Part shown: in pieces, positions 12,817 to 25,500 of the stretch
How the letters are laid out: each line of letters starts with the position of its first letter
Numbering within the stretch: the first letter of the stretch is position 1
Assembly (NCBI GenBank): GCA_027605045.1
Contig: JAQFWX010000018.1
Coordinates: forward strand, 558,001-622,000
DNA length: 64,000 bases
Source of the DNA: Phallus indusiatus
Lineage: Eukaryota; Basidiomycota; Agaricomycetes; Phallales; Phallaceae
Direction of reading: 5' to 3'
Program-made: the position numbers and the translations under genes
The notes under the pieces: model-generated
What the model was told of the DNA's origin: nothing
Databases searched by the model: none
What the model saw: the letters and a program-made list of their open reading frames with translations, nothing else

Positions 12817-15454
12817 ATGCCTTCAAAACTTGCTAAAACAGAGAAGACTTCGATTAAACGACGCAAATCTACACACGGACATGTACGTATTCAACAAAAC
12901 TTCTTCTTTTTGGGTTGCTAAACACAGTTCAGAATCCTCCGAAAAAACGAAAGCTACAGTCGTCTGGATCTCAGTCAAATGCGAAAGGGAAACAACGTGC
13001 ATACGAAAGAGATACGATACCTCTTCCTAATGAACCTCAAGACGACCAGGACTCCCTGATATCCGAGGAAGACATGGACTTTTTCCGAGAGAATATACCA
13101 GATTTTTTAACCAACCTTGACACAATGGCGATCTCCAGGTGACCTATACTACCTATCACCCTTAAACCTACTGTAGCTCAATTCATACAGGAGTAAAAAA
13201 GAAATATCACGACTTCATGATATATCTAAACCCAAAAATCCTGTCAAGCGGGAATTGTCCTTTTCAGGAGACGATGACTCTGACTTCAGCTCCTTGAGCG
13301 AATCAGAACAATCTGACGCCAGTACCGCATCCCAAAGCGAAGATGACCTTGAGCAGGCATATGAATCGAGGTCCCGGCAAGCAGCTATCTCTGAGCAACG
13401 AGAGACGGTACCAAGACTTCCAATCAAAATGTCCGATGGACGAATTGTCAAAACAGGGCATCGATTAGTCCCGGATGAAAACAAAAGCGAAGATGTATCA
13501 GAATCATCAGATACAGAAAATTCTTCTCCTGAAAACCCAAAAACAGACGACCTTATTGCCTCAGCTTCAGTGTTAACGGTCACGAATGTTCCAAGGCAAT
13601 TGCAAATACAAACAGCTAAAGAAGAAATAGCTCAAATTTGTCAAAGTATACTAGCTGATCCGGAAAACAGTGTTTGTTTCTTTATTATGTTTCAAATCCC
13701 GTGCACTCGCTAAAAGAAAGTAGCTCAGTTTGTTGCGTCGACTTCACGTGTTTACGCTTCCTCGTGTTTCGTCAGCTGAACCTACAGAGAACGACCCTCT
13801 AATACGGCAGTTGGCAATGATTTCTGAGCTTGCCGTTCTCAAGGATATAATTCCAGGATATCGCATTCGACCTTTGACGGACGCTGAAAAGAACGAGAAA
13901 GTGAGCCAAGCAATCTTGCGAACGAGAGAGTGGGAACAAGGGCTTGTCTCAGTGTACCAAACATACCTCCGCTCTTTGCAGACGGAATTGAAAAGTTAGT
14001 TTACTCCTTTGTTCTACTATTAAGCTACTCACAATTACCTTTTCAAGATAAAACCCCCTTCGCCGACTTAGCACTCAAATCAATGTGCACTCTTTTGAAG
14101 GAAGCTACGCACTTCAATTTCCGCTCCAATATCATCAACGCTATTGTCTCTACCTTGAGTAAAAAGCAATGGAATAATGTTAGTTTTTTCTTTCCATGTG
14201 AAAGCTGTGAATAAACCGTGCATGTAGAGATCGGAAATGTGCTCACAAACCCTTATATCTGTTTTCAAAACGGATAAAGGTGGCAACACTACCTTGGAAA
14301 TAGTTCAAATGCTGAGCCGCATGATAAAAGAGAGGCATTTTATGGTTCATCCTAACATCTTCTCCTGCTTGCTTCATCTCAGACTCGGATCACACCTACC
14401 CACGGTTAGAGCATCGGAAACCAAAATTGAAAGGGAGAATGATCGCAGAATGGATAAAAAACGAGGCAAAGGGAAAAAAATCGACCAGCCCTATTTGTCT
14501 AAAAAGGCTAAGAAGGTTCTTAAAGAAAGAAAGGAGATAGAGAAACAATTGCAAGTAGCAGACGCGGAAGTAGATCAAGAAGAAAGGACAAAGATGGTAT
14601 GGCGTTTTATTTCATTCTCTACCGCGCTGTGTCCTATGAATCATTGTTACAGCAAAGCGAAACCTTGAAACTATTATTTGGTTTGTATTTTAGGATTTTG
14701 AAACTGCCTGGATGGTCGCCCCTGTTGATACCCGCTTTGGAGGGTATTTCGCGACACGCCCATATGGTCAACATCGATTTTTTTAAAGATTTGATGGATG
14801 TCCTCAAAAGTCTAGTTTCACGTCCATCTGAAATATCAGAAGACTTACCAAAAGAACCATCAAAAGTAACAATGCTCCGATACAAGTTATCATGCATCGT
14901 TACAGCTTTCGAACTTCTCACCGGCCAAGGTAATAACTATCCTCTTTTACTGTGCAACCACGAATAAGATTTCTTTCTTTCTCTGTTTAGGCGACGCCTT
15001 AAACGTCGATCTGAAGGATTTCTATTTTCATCTTTACAATCTCATAATTCCAGCTTCGTTGGAAGCACCACGGGAGATCACGCATTCGACAACCGATATC
15101 CTATTTCGAGGACTTTCACTTGCATTCCCCGCCCATCGTGGAAATGTGAGAGCACCGATTCGTACTGCGGCTTTCGCCAAGCGGCTGCTCTCCGCATTTT
15201 TTCTTTTTCCCGCCACTGTAGTGACGAAGGTTCTCAATTTCATTGAACAGCTCATATCAAACGAGCCAAAGCTACTCGCGCTTTTATCAACGGAAGATCG
15301 GAGTATTAACGGGCTATACAGGCCTGATATCGACGAACCAGAGCTTTGTAACCCCTTCGCAACATCGTTGTGGGAGTTGACATATTTGGCCGGTGCACAC
15401 CAGGAACAAAAAATAAGACATAAAGCGCAGATAATTTTGAATTTAAGTGTATAG
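12817..15454 (+). CDS. NOC3: Nucleolar complex protein 3 (NOC3)
   Basis: Noc3 escorts pre-60S ribosomal particles from nucleolus to nucleoplasm and, in yeast, also takes part in replication licensing. The N-terminal third is basic, then acidic and Ser-rich (for example LSESEQSDASTASQSEDD), as is usual for Noc3. The family core is clear: NDPLIRQLAMISELAVLKDI runs straight into IPGYRIRPLTDAEKNEKVSQ. A Lys-rich segment (DKKRGKGKKIDQPYLSKKAK) is followed by a helical C-terminal CBF-type domain, which includes HLYNLIIPASLEA-like text. About eight introns interrupt it. Total length of roughly 780 residues agrees with fungal homologues. The first exon is taken from the ATG at 12817 (MPSKLAKTEKTSIKRRK); the join from it to the next exon is the least certain part. 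Confidence 0.92.
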
Positions 15455-15567
15455 AAATGTCCTTAATATATGACTTTACGAGAGGCCAATTTCTCCAGTG
15501 TCAATCAAGGGCGGGTGTTCGTAAATTATGGAAAAAGGACAGAGCCGTAAAATCCCGGTTATCATAT

Positions 15568-18547
15568 TTAAGCATCCGTTTCGGTGAATGTTAATGGTTG
15601 GAAAGGCTGAGTAGTGCTTAGCCCTGATATTAAAGAAATGTAATGACAAACTTACATATCCACCGGCCTCATAATGTTTCCCATTCGCTTCGACCCAATG
15701 CAAACGTAAGGCATGCAAGAAGGCAGACAATCCCTAAAAGTGATTGCTCGTTATAAACGTGCTTTATGATTATATTAACCTCGACGAACCTCCATTAAAC
15801 AAAGGACAGCGATGGTCGCCGAAGCCCAGAGACAAAAAACCGCTACAAGGAAAACATAATCAAGAATTCCTACAGGTGTTAGGAATGGCCCAATTGTCAT
15901 ATTCCATAAGACCGAGGATAGTTGAGCATGAGCAAGGGACAAGGCCCACAATCGCAAATATGATGCGGTATTAGAAATGCAACCAAGACAGAACTCAATA
16001 GTATGAATGCTTTGGTGAACGATTACTTCGCTGAAATCGTGCTGCGAATGAAAGATGAGATCAAAAGACGGAAGAACAGAATCTATGAACCTCGCCATCG
16101 TCATCGCCAGCTGTGCCAGATACTACCGCCTCGCCTTCTTCTTCATTTTGTAAATCGCCATCGTCTCTCACACCAACTTGACTATATCCTTCCTTGTGAG
16201 CCTTCATTTCCTTCCAGACGAGATAAGGCTTGGTACAGAGCATCCACGGAATACATATAACGGCGACTACGAGTAGTACAGTCTGAACGAACACTTGTCC
16301 GCTGTAAAGCTGCTCTCCAGACCTTACAGTACCAGGAGATAAAAACATATATATCAACATGTTCAACAAGCTGGGAGGTTGAGATGTTGCTGTAGACCAA
16401 TCTGTTGACCATTTCATGACGATGCAAACCACAAGATAGCCAAATATAGATTGCAAAAAGAGTAACTGAGGAACGAATTCCGCATAGATGCTAGAGCTTC
16501 GTCCGAAATGCAAATGATTTGGCACTTGCAAACAAAGTGCAAACGTCATCTAGTTGTATAAGTTCTATGTCGCCGAATCTGAAAGGAAAACATACATGAA
16601 TTACTCCAATGATGATGGACAGCTTCATTTTATAGGAGTTGGTAAATGTTAATCCATTTTCAGCGCCATGCCAACCAGGATCGAGCCCAAATGGATAAAC
16701 AGTCCCGTTGGAAACACCTTCTTGCTTTCCGGGCGTAAAACTCCAGCTAGAGGGCCACAGGTGTAACGCGCGAGAGAATATGTCATTGTATAATAATCCT
16801 GTGTATATGGAAAACAGTCCCATTAAAAGGATGATGTAGCGACCACTAAAATCTCAGGTTAGCTCGGGAATAAGGGTATGGGATATTTAACTCGTACTAG
16901 AAAAATATCTCGAATATCTGGGAGTTCCGTTAGCAGAGAATAAAATTTGGGGTTCGGACATACCTCGCCATTTTTAGACCTCATAAACTTACGCTCGTTG
17001 TAAATCATATACAACGCTGATATCAGAACGATAAAACCGTGTCCAATATCGCCAAACATCACAGCGAATAAAAACGGAAATGTGATGACGGCATATAAAC
17101 CAGGATTGATTTCTTGATAAGTAGCAATGCCATAACTATCAACAAGGGATTGGAAGCCTTCCGTAAATTTATTGGTGCGATGGAACGTAGGTGGTTTCAT
17201 CTTGGTCGGCAAAACTTGCAGGATTGGAGGGACGCTGGAGTTAGATTCCTCCTTCAAGCATATTAGTCGCTAGCTCCCAAAGGAAAAAGCCTGCTTACCG
17301 TGGCATGTCTCAAGGCCAATTGGATCATGACAATATCTCTGGTGGGGCACCAACCCTCTGCTATAAGGGTCTTTCGTCGCGCGTCATAATTAAACAAGTT
17401 GAGAGTTTCGTATATAAGCTTCTCTCGTCTGATAAAATTCTGCCAGCTGGATATACTCTCTTCTATGCGGACAAGTTCTTCTCTTCTAGTAGTCCCTGTG
17501 CTGTAAAGTACCAACTGAAGATCCTCCAAGCGTGTATTAAGCTCCTTGAGAGCCTCGGACCGACGGTCAACGTCAGCATCGATTCCATATAGCGTAGCAC
17601 CCATCGAATCGGCAACTTTGCGAACTTTAGTTAAGAGATAATCGCCGTGAACGAAAATTATAAACACAGATTTCCGATATTCGGCTTGGGTGATGGGATC
17701 TTTGAATGGCTCGGGTATGTTGATGTAATTCATATAAAGATTACCCCTGAGAACTCTCCATAGGATTCGCTCAAATGTACCCAAACGAGTACTATCAATT
17801 GTCCCGGCAATAAACCTGAATTTCGAGTAAGACGAGAAAACCTGATAATGCAATATAACTACTCACTCCAAGTCCAAAGATGTAGTCCCTGCGCGGCCTT
17901 GGGTTTCGTGCTCGTCATGTGCAAGTAAAGGCTGCGAGCTATCATCGATAGAAGTACGAATATCTCGTTCATGGTCTTGCGCTTTGTCAAAAAACGTCGC
18001 TGTTTCTCGAAGGACATGTCTAGCTTCAATGAGCTCTCGAGTACGATCGCTCAGGGTTTGGTAGCTTTCGTTCATTTGGATCATCCTCTGTTCACGTTCT
18101 TTAAGGTTTGCTTCCAAAGCATCCATAGCTTGGGGTAAACCAGGTCCAACAGTGACAAGAGGAACAGATTCAGTTGAAGATCTAACCGGAATCTTGTCCA
18201 CTTCTTTTTCAATTTGATCACGAAGAAAGCGTGCACGACGCGCCATCTCGTCCAGTCGACGAATCTCTCCAACAAAAGAGCGCTGATATGGAGTTACATC
18301 TGGATTAAGCTACAATTGTTTAAGTCTGAAATATAAGTACACCGTATGAGAACCAGAAATACGAACGTCTTTAAACTGAACATTCCCAAGTTCACCCAAC
18401 TCAGAGACTACATCATGGGCTGCCTCAACTGGAATAATGAGGCGCATTAGGCTCATCTCTTCTGAACCTGCAAGAGGTTATATATAAAGAAGGTCATAAC
18501 CATAGCATGCGAGACTCACGAAACAGGCTCGGATATTCCTCCCCCAT
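15568..18547 (-). CDS. VPH1: V-type proton ATPase subunit a (Vph1/Stv1 type)
   Basis: This is the 100-kDa membrane subunit of the V-ATPase that carries the proton half-channels in vacuolar or Golgi membranes. The N-terminus (MGEEYPSLF, then [20 protein letters not shown]) is joined across a short intron. A long cytosolic coiled coil follows, including [20 protein letters not shown]. The membrane half starts around [20 protein letters not shown]. The near-invariant segment [20 protein letters not shown] contains the Arg that moves protons in the yeast enzyme. The last exon gives a tail [12 protein letters not shown] after [20 protein letters not shown]. About twelve introns are present. One subunit-a gene is seen here; whether it is vacuolar or Golgi type cannot be told from sequence alone. 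It starts 89 bases from the divergent ITFG1-like gene. Confidence 0.96.
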
Positions 18548-18636
18548 GGTTTATGGTGAAGGTTAAGGTCAAAGGCGTAGTCGGAGGCCCAGCACTCCTC
18601 GGCGCCTAGTAGTTGGATTCTGCGGCGGCAACTTGA

Positions 18637-21229
18637 ATGTATCCGCTACGTACTCATTTATGTGTTATTTTCCTCGCTTCAGGGCTATCAAGTGCATTAT
18701 GGCCGTTTGGTACAAGGAGATTTACCAGTAACTCTTTAATTAACGCAGGCTCCCTGGGACTTGATTCCACCGGTAGGGTAATAGCTTTTGGCGATTTCGA
18801 CGGGGACCAGTCGTGAGCTGCAAATCACTTCTTCGTCAATATCTCTGTTCATAGACATAAGACTAGATGTCCTGACACTTGACGCGGAACAGAAAACAAT
18901 AACTGTGTGTATCTGGAATCATGGTAAATTCTGGCGCAATTCAATTGTATCTGGGTTGGTGACATGGATTCCCTATAGAGAAATTTATCTTTCAGCCTTC
19001 AATTACTCTTCGTCATCAACAGCTCATAAGAAATGCTGTACCAGGAGACTTCAATAATGATGGTCGGCTTGATCTTCTGGTAATGAATGATGCTTCAAGG
19101 GGAGAAATTGCGATGTCTCTTTACTTTTCGAGCTCGACTCATGGTTTCGGTGCGTATTTTCGTGTCTCCCGTGTTTAAGGGCGTTTACATATAACGCAAT
19201 AGATGCGGCAATAGAGGTCCCTTCGTCGACATCAGCACAACCTTTTCTTATTGATTCAAACGGCGATATGAAAATTGACCTCCTTGGCGCATCGTCTTTA
19301 AGTGATCAGCCAATTGCGCTTTGGAAAAACGTATGGAACGAGACCAACGAAAGTAGCGAAATATTTCGTTTGTAAAAACAATTATGCCTGATTAGTAGCT
19401 CCCACATGACTATATTTACAGAACAGATCCACTCTTCCAAGGAGGGGTGCCATGTAGTGTTTCCAGCCCTCACAGCAACGCATTCGTTGATTTGGACGGG
19501 GATTGCTTAGCAGGTGTGATTTTTTTAGGATATCTTTAACATCATCTTACATATTATCAGATATTTTTCTCATGTGCCAGAAACGGAACTCCCGGGAGAA
19601 ATCCTTCCAGATCTGGCTTAATTCGCCCGAACGAAATGGATTTCATATGGGACTGTCCGGTCAACTACCAGAGGGAGTAGGTCCTATTACCTTTGCAGAT
19701 ATGGGTGAGCGCATTGTTCAACAATGGGGATTTTCTTGAGATATTTTCCAGATCGCGATGGAACAATTGACATGGTTTTTCCCACATGTAAATCAATCGA
19801 CTCTGGATCTGGAATTGGCCGCAATTGTTACCTAAACATTGTCTACAATAAACAGCGCCCTCTGTGTAAATCCTCGCCCGACTTTCAAAAGAAGAACGAC
19901 TGTCGACTTCCGGGAAATTTGTGTACCAAGGATCCCGATTTTCACTTTGATTTTTCCGAAGATAACAATGACGTGAGCTATCCCGGACTTATGAACGGTC
20001 TTGAACTTAAAATAACTCCATAGGGGTTTGTTCGTATTGATTTGGGCTCTTTTTCCCTTTTAATGCCCTCTTAATGAGTGATATTACTTATAATCCCCCG
20101 CTTCCGGTTGCCTTTCGAGTCGGTGACTTAAACCTGGATGGTTATCCAGATGTCATTGTTATCGGTGTATCCGAATCCGGCAACAGAACGCCCTACATTT
20201 TGAACTCTGTTCAATGTTCTAACAATATAGCGGGTTGCGGGTCTAGGGCGAAAGGCCGTCGCGGCTTCCAAGTTGCCATGAAGGGAACAGAAATCATGAG
20301 ACATGTAGTTGATGCTAGGGGAGTTGCCGTATTGGATTTGGACGAAGATGTGAGTTTGAAGATTTAGCAAAGTTTCAACCGCTGAAGGCGTTTTTGTCAG
20401 GGAACTTTGGACATTTTGATACAAAGAACAGGATCCCAAGGCGAAGGCACAATTGCCTTTATACAAAACAACTTTTTCTTTGATGCCTTTTTCCTGAAAG
20501 CAATGGGTTCGTATCATGCGCCTTTTCAGCTCTTCGTCAGCTCCATATTCTCATTAACAGTGATGAATCGTCCGTGTGACGGGGTTCATTGTGGAAACCG
20601 CAACAGTTCAGTATACGATGTATGTGTTCGTCTTGCCTACTTATATGAATGTCATAATTAAGCAGATATTGTTAGGCATACGGGGTAAGCTATCCAGGAG
20701 CAACTTACAAGTATACGGTTCAAGATACTTCTGGTAGACGATCCGCCGCCCAAGGTTTGTGCTTAGTATCTCACGTTTTGTAACAACACTCAAAGGGAAT
20801 TCTAGTCCCACAACTGCCACAAACCTCTTATCATTCATTGCATACGCCGTATTCCTTTTTTGGTCTTGGACGAACAAACAATTATATTGAAAACCTGTTT
20901 GTTGGGTCGACCAAAAGACAAGACACATTCATTAACATGGAAGGCGTTATTCCCAACTCCAAAGTAATTATAACCCCTTCTTCCCCAGGCGAGAATGTTG
21001 GGTGGAAAAAGGAGTTATTTCTCAGACCCGGTGCTTGGATTCCATGGGTAACTTTAACGCTTGTTGTGTCAACTGCCGTTTTAGCTATTATAGTATTGTT
21101 CTTGCATTTCAACGAAAAGGTTTGTTCTAAAGACATCATGTACGTAAAAGCCTCTGATAGTTTTTTTAGAGAGAGGATGAATTAGAACGACGTCGGGCTT
21201 CCCATCATATAAATTTCGACGCCCTATGA
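18637..21229 (+). CDS. T-cell immunomodulatory protein/ITFG1 (linkin)-like, FG-GAP repeat membrane protein
   Basis: This is a secretory-pathway type I membrane protein with FG-GAP (integrin-alpha-like) propeller repeats. The start (MYPLRTHLCVIFLASGLSSA) is a signal peptide. Ca-binding-like repeat loops follow: AFGDFDGDQ, GDLNLDGYPDVIVIG and VLDLDEDG-type text in several exons. The phrase SFFGLGRTNNYIENLFVG is a hallmark of the TIP/linkin family. One C-terminal membrane span (WIPWVTLTLVVSTAVLAIIV) precedes a short basic tail (EDELERRRASHH). About eight introns are present. Animal linkin acts in cell adhesion; no fungal function is established that I know of. Its stop is only five bases from that of the convergent LACTB2-like gene. 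Confidence 0.88.
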
Positions 21230-21234
21230 AAAAT

Positions 21235-22390
21235 CTAAATCGCCCCTGCATTGTATTTATTCGTTAATACCCATCTCCCGTCAGCTTTATGGTCGTCCAA
21301 ACATATCACAACTTGGTTTTTTTCCAGTTTTAGTAAATGTAGGTACAGGCTGCCAGCTGCTGGGTCCCATAATGACTTCGGGTAGTCGGCATAAATCTTC
21401 GATACTAGTCCTTCGATAGTCCAAATATAAGTCCCACTGGGTGACAGGGACGCTAGATGTTGTAGGATCTGGTTTTCGCGCTCAATGCGATGATCGATAT
21501 ACTCTTTTATCAGTTTTGGACCATTGTCTACGACAGATCCGTGTCCAGGATACAGTTTCTGAAAAGCTGATTCATTATTCAAATGAAGCAAACTTTGCAG
21601 GCTCTGCATGTATACGAAGAGATCCTCAAAAACTGCCGTACCATGTCCCAAGACGGTATCCGCAGTGAAAAGGGCCCTTTCTTCTGCTAGATATAGGCAT
21701 ATAGAATCAGTGGTATGGCCTGGTGTATGGAGTACCTGCAGAGAACACCCGGGTGACGTTAAAAGCTGCGCTTCTTGTAGGAAATGAAGGCTAGGACTTG
21801 AGCCAGAGGCTTTTGAATGGGCATCAGAGACTGCCTTCTCTAGCAAACTCAGGACATTTTCATCACCCTGAGGGAGGGGGTATTTGTGAATTCGCGGAGG
21901 AGTGTTAGATTTACAGTTACGCAACTGCAAAAGATTGAGCACAGAGGGCAATCCATCTGTATGATCATGATGACGGTGTGTCAGAATAACGTCGGAAACA
22001 AGTTGTCTAGTCGGATCGCTATGTTGGTTCAAAGCTTCCTCTAATTCCCGAGTATATTCTTCTTTTCCTTCTCCCGTATCTATAAGGATGAAAGGATTTG
22101 TTGTGCCAACCAGGTAGGTATTCGTTCCTACACTATCTCAGATAATCTGGTATCGGTCAACCTCGGTATAGTTATTTACCTTGCAGAGTAAATTTTCCAG
22201 GATTCTATGAGATTAATTAATGCTTTTTATGAACAACTATATGATGTATATTAGCCGACCTGGCCGAGTATTCGAATAACCCGAGAACTCAACTGAATAA
22301 AGTCATACGTCAGCTCAACACCACGATGCTAATCACGATCAATGACATCCTTACACGAGCTATTGAAGGTAGAGGTTCTAGTGCGGGCAT
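21235..22390 (-). CDS. LACTB2-like metallo-beta-lactamase-fold hydrolase
   Basis: This is a metallo-beta-lactamase-fold enzyme most like LACTB2, a mitochondrial endoribonuclease in animals; some fungal relatives are polyketide-releasing thioesterases. The zinc ligands are visible: THRHHDHTDG (HxHxDH), HTPGHTTDSI, LFTADTVLGHGTAVFEDL and YPGHG. The N-terminus assembles from four exons: MPALEPLPSIAR, LSSRVIRILGQ, NPGKFTLQG and TNTYLVGTTNPFILIDTGEG. These match the family N-terminus closely. The main exon (to 22032 and beyond) is intron-free. The start at 22390 is inferred from that chain; an additional upstream exon cannot be excluded. No polyketide synthase lies nearby, so an RNA or housekeeping role is more likely here. 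Confidence 0.88.
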
Positions 22391-22575
22391 ACAGATTAGC
22401 GGCCGCAAGCTATCGAGGCGGAATCGAATCTGTGTTTCTGCCCCACGTCACGCGTCCGTGCCGCCTACGCCGACTCTCTCATACCACCATCATAGTATAT
22501 CATTGCTGGCATTTCATGCTGCATTGAACATCGACCGTTCGTATCAAATTCTCGCGTGGCTTTACGCCCCATCTC

Positions 22576-25500
22576 ATGGAGGTAAATCGCATTCTGGCCT
22601 CTTTCCAGACTTCCTAATTACACGCCATCTCCATGAGAAACAGGTTATTTTGAGTTCTTCAGGCGATCTCGATACCCATCTGTTGGATAACACAGTCAGG
22701 ACGTTTTACACGGGGACTGGATTTGAAGTATGCGCCGACAGTTGCGTCTTAAACTGTTTTATTCATTGTTGTACATCAACAAGAGGTTGCTCAACAAGTA
22801 TTAACACGGTTTCAAAACCATGCGGAGTCGTGGCAACGCGTTCCCCAGATTTTAGAGGAATCTTCAGTCTCAGAGACCAAAGTGAGCTTACAATGTGGTG
22901 GCATATTTCATTGTCTTATACCTTGTTGTTGGCAGTACCTTGGTTTACAAATTTTAGAAAGACTTATTCAAAGCAGATGGCAGACTATACCTGAAAGTCA
23001 ACGAATAGGAAGGTTTTTCTTGGCTACTAATAATTATTGGTATATGCGAAACTGAGTACAGCGTGTGCAAACAGGAATTCGTCATTTCATCAAGGGAATG
23101 ATTGCCAAAGAAGTGGTCGAAAAGTCGGAGATGCAAAAAGACCAACTTTTGGTGAACAAAATGAACCTAATTCTTGTTCAAGTATTGTTTCACGTGCCTT
23201 CGGATGTCCCAGTTACTGATGAATTACAGATCCTGAAACGTGAATGGCCTCACAATTGGCCCACATTTATTCCCGAGCTTCTGCAATCTTCAAAACTAAA
23301 CGCTACAATGTGTGAAAATAATATGGCCATCTTGAAATTGCTTAGTGAAGAGATTTTTGATTTTTCCGCGGATCAATTTATTCAAGCTAAAATCAATGAA
23401 TTGAAGAATTCCATGTGTGGAGAATTTTCTCAGATCTTCCAGTTATGCTTGGAAGTTCTCGAAAAAGAGCAAAAAATCTCCCTAATCCGGATAACACTGG
23501 AAACATTACTACGGTTTCTGAATTGGATTCCTTTGAATTATATATTCGAAACTTCTCTCATTGACGTTTTATTGACACGGGTTAGTATCACAATCTTTGG
23601 TGAAGTTCGGCTGATATCACTTTAGTTTTTGGAAACTTCGGAATTTCGTAACCCGACCTTAAGATGTCTTTCTGAAATTGCCGCTTTTAATATTGATTCA
23701 GAATATGATCCAAAATTCGTTATACTATTCGCTATGGTCATGGCCGCGGTAAATCGTATGCTTCCACCTAATACTGGTTCGTAGGACACAGTTGCGATAC
23801 ACAATGGCTGGATAGTTTAATAATTTTTTAGATTTCGCGGAGTTCTACAAGCTTTCTGAAAAAGATAATCAAGACTTCATCTTAAATCTTTCCTTGTTCC
23901 TGACAAATTTTCTCTCCATCCATCTTCGAATACTTGAGACGCCCCGGTCTAGAGATGTGCTTCTCAATGCTCATCTCTACCTGATAAAGATTTCTCAAGT
24001 GGAGGAGCACGAAATTTTCAAGATTAATCTCGGATATTGGGTCAATTTTGTAGCAGAAATATATGGCGAGATGCAGAATAATACCGGTGGTAAGAAATTT
24101 ACCTATCGCAATTTAAACATTTGATTGAACTCTATTTTTGCAAGATGCTGCTATTCGACGAGACACGTATGTCGATGTTCTATCGAACGTCCGACTCGTT
24201 ATTATTGAGAGGATGGTGAAACCGGAAGAAGTATGTATCATTGATGCTTCACACCTTTTGCTCTGTAATATGAGAATTGACCAGGTGCTCGTATCTACGA
24301 ATGAAGAAGGCGAAACTGTCCGAGAAATTGTGAAAGAAAGCGACACCGCGACTCTTTATAAATCTATGCGAGAAATCCTGGTCTATCTCACCCATCTGGA
24401 TGTTGATGATACAGAGGACATTTTAACGGAAAAAATGCTACAACAAGTGGATGGATCAGAATGGTCGTGGGATAAACTCAATTCTTTGTGTTGGGCCATC
24501 GGATCTATATCAGGCGCAATGAGTCGGAATGTGTTGCTATTTTTTCTTCCATTTACTCACAGTAAACTTTAGGTGAAAAAACTGAAGGACAATTTTTGAT
24601 AGCCGTGATTAAGGATCTTCTGGGATTGTGCGAAACAAAACAAAATCAAGACGACAAGGCTGTTATAGCATCAAACATAATGTATATCGTTGGGCAATAC
24701 CCGCGGTTTCTCAGGGCTAATTGGAGGTTTCTTAAAGTTGTGGTGAATAAATTGTTTGAGTTCATGCATGAGTCTCATAAAGGTACGACAAATACATCTG
24801 TGTTGACACCATCTTGCTGAAGCGATATCGTCGTTTCATACAGGAGTGCAAGATATGGCCTGTGATACGTTTATCAGAATTGCTCAGAAATGCAAACGAC
24901 AGTTCATAATTCAACAACCGGATGAAAGCGAACCGTTTGTGAAACATATCATAAACTGTATGGATAAAATAACTACAGGTCTTTCCCCACAACAGGTAAC
25001 GTATGCTTTGATATTAAACAGTTCCCGAAACATTTATAGATTGAAAGTAGGTTTACGCTATCTATGAAGCGATCGGTTATATGTTATCAATGCAAACAGA
25101 TAAATCAGCTAATGAGAAACTGATCTCCCATTTAATGGAACATCCAAATCGTGCATGGGACAATTTAATAGCACGAGCTGGCAGCGTTGATATACTTGGC
25201 GATATCAACGATTTGAAAGCCATTATCAATGTTCTGAAGACGAATACGGCTGTGTGTACCTCAACCGGAACCCCTATATCTTCCAACTTGGTCGGATTTA
25301 TCTTGATATGCTTGGCCTATATCGAGCGTGCGGCAGTCTCATTAGCGAAGTACGAGCAAAGTCTGTAGCTGGAACTGCGCGTGCTCGTCTTTTACAAGCC
25401 ATACGAGATGAAGTTATTAAGCTTGTAGACGTGTTTATGGAAAAGGCCGATGATCTTGACGCCATCAATGATAGTCTAGTCCCACCTTTGCTCGATTCAA

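Noticed and set aside
21235..22390. LACTB2-like hydrolase as part of a polyketide cluster
   Set aside because: No polyketide synthase, P450 or transporter cluster is nearby; the neighbours are housekeeping genes.
22326..22994. A 222-codon frame upstream of CRM1 copy B as an independent gene
   Set aside because: Only its middle part ([17 protein letters not shown]) is meaningful and belongs to CRM1 exon 2; the rest is promoter and introns read through.
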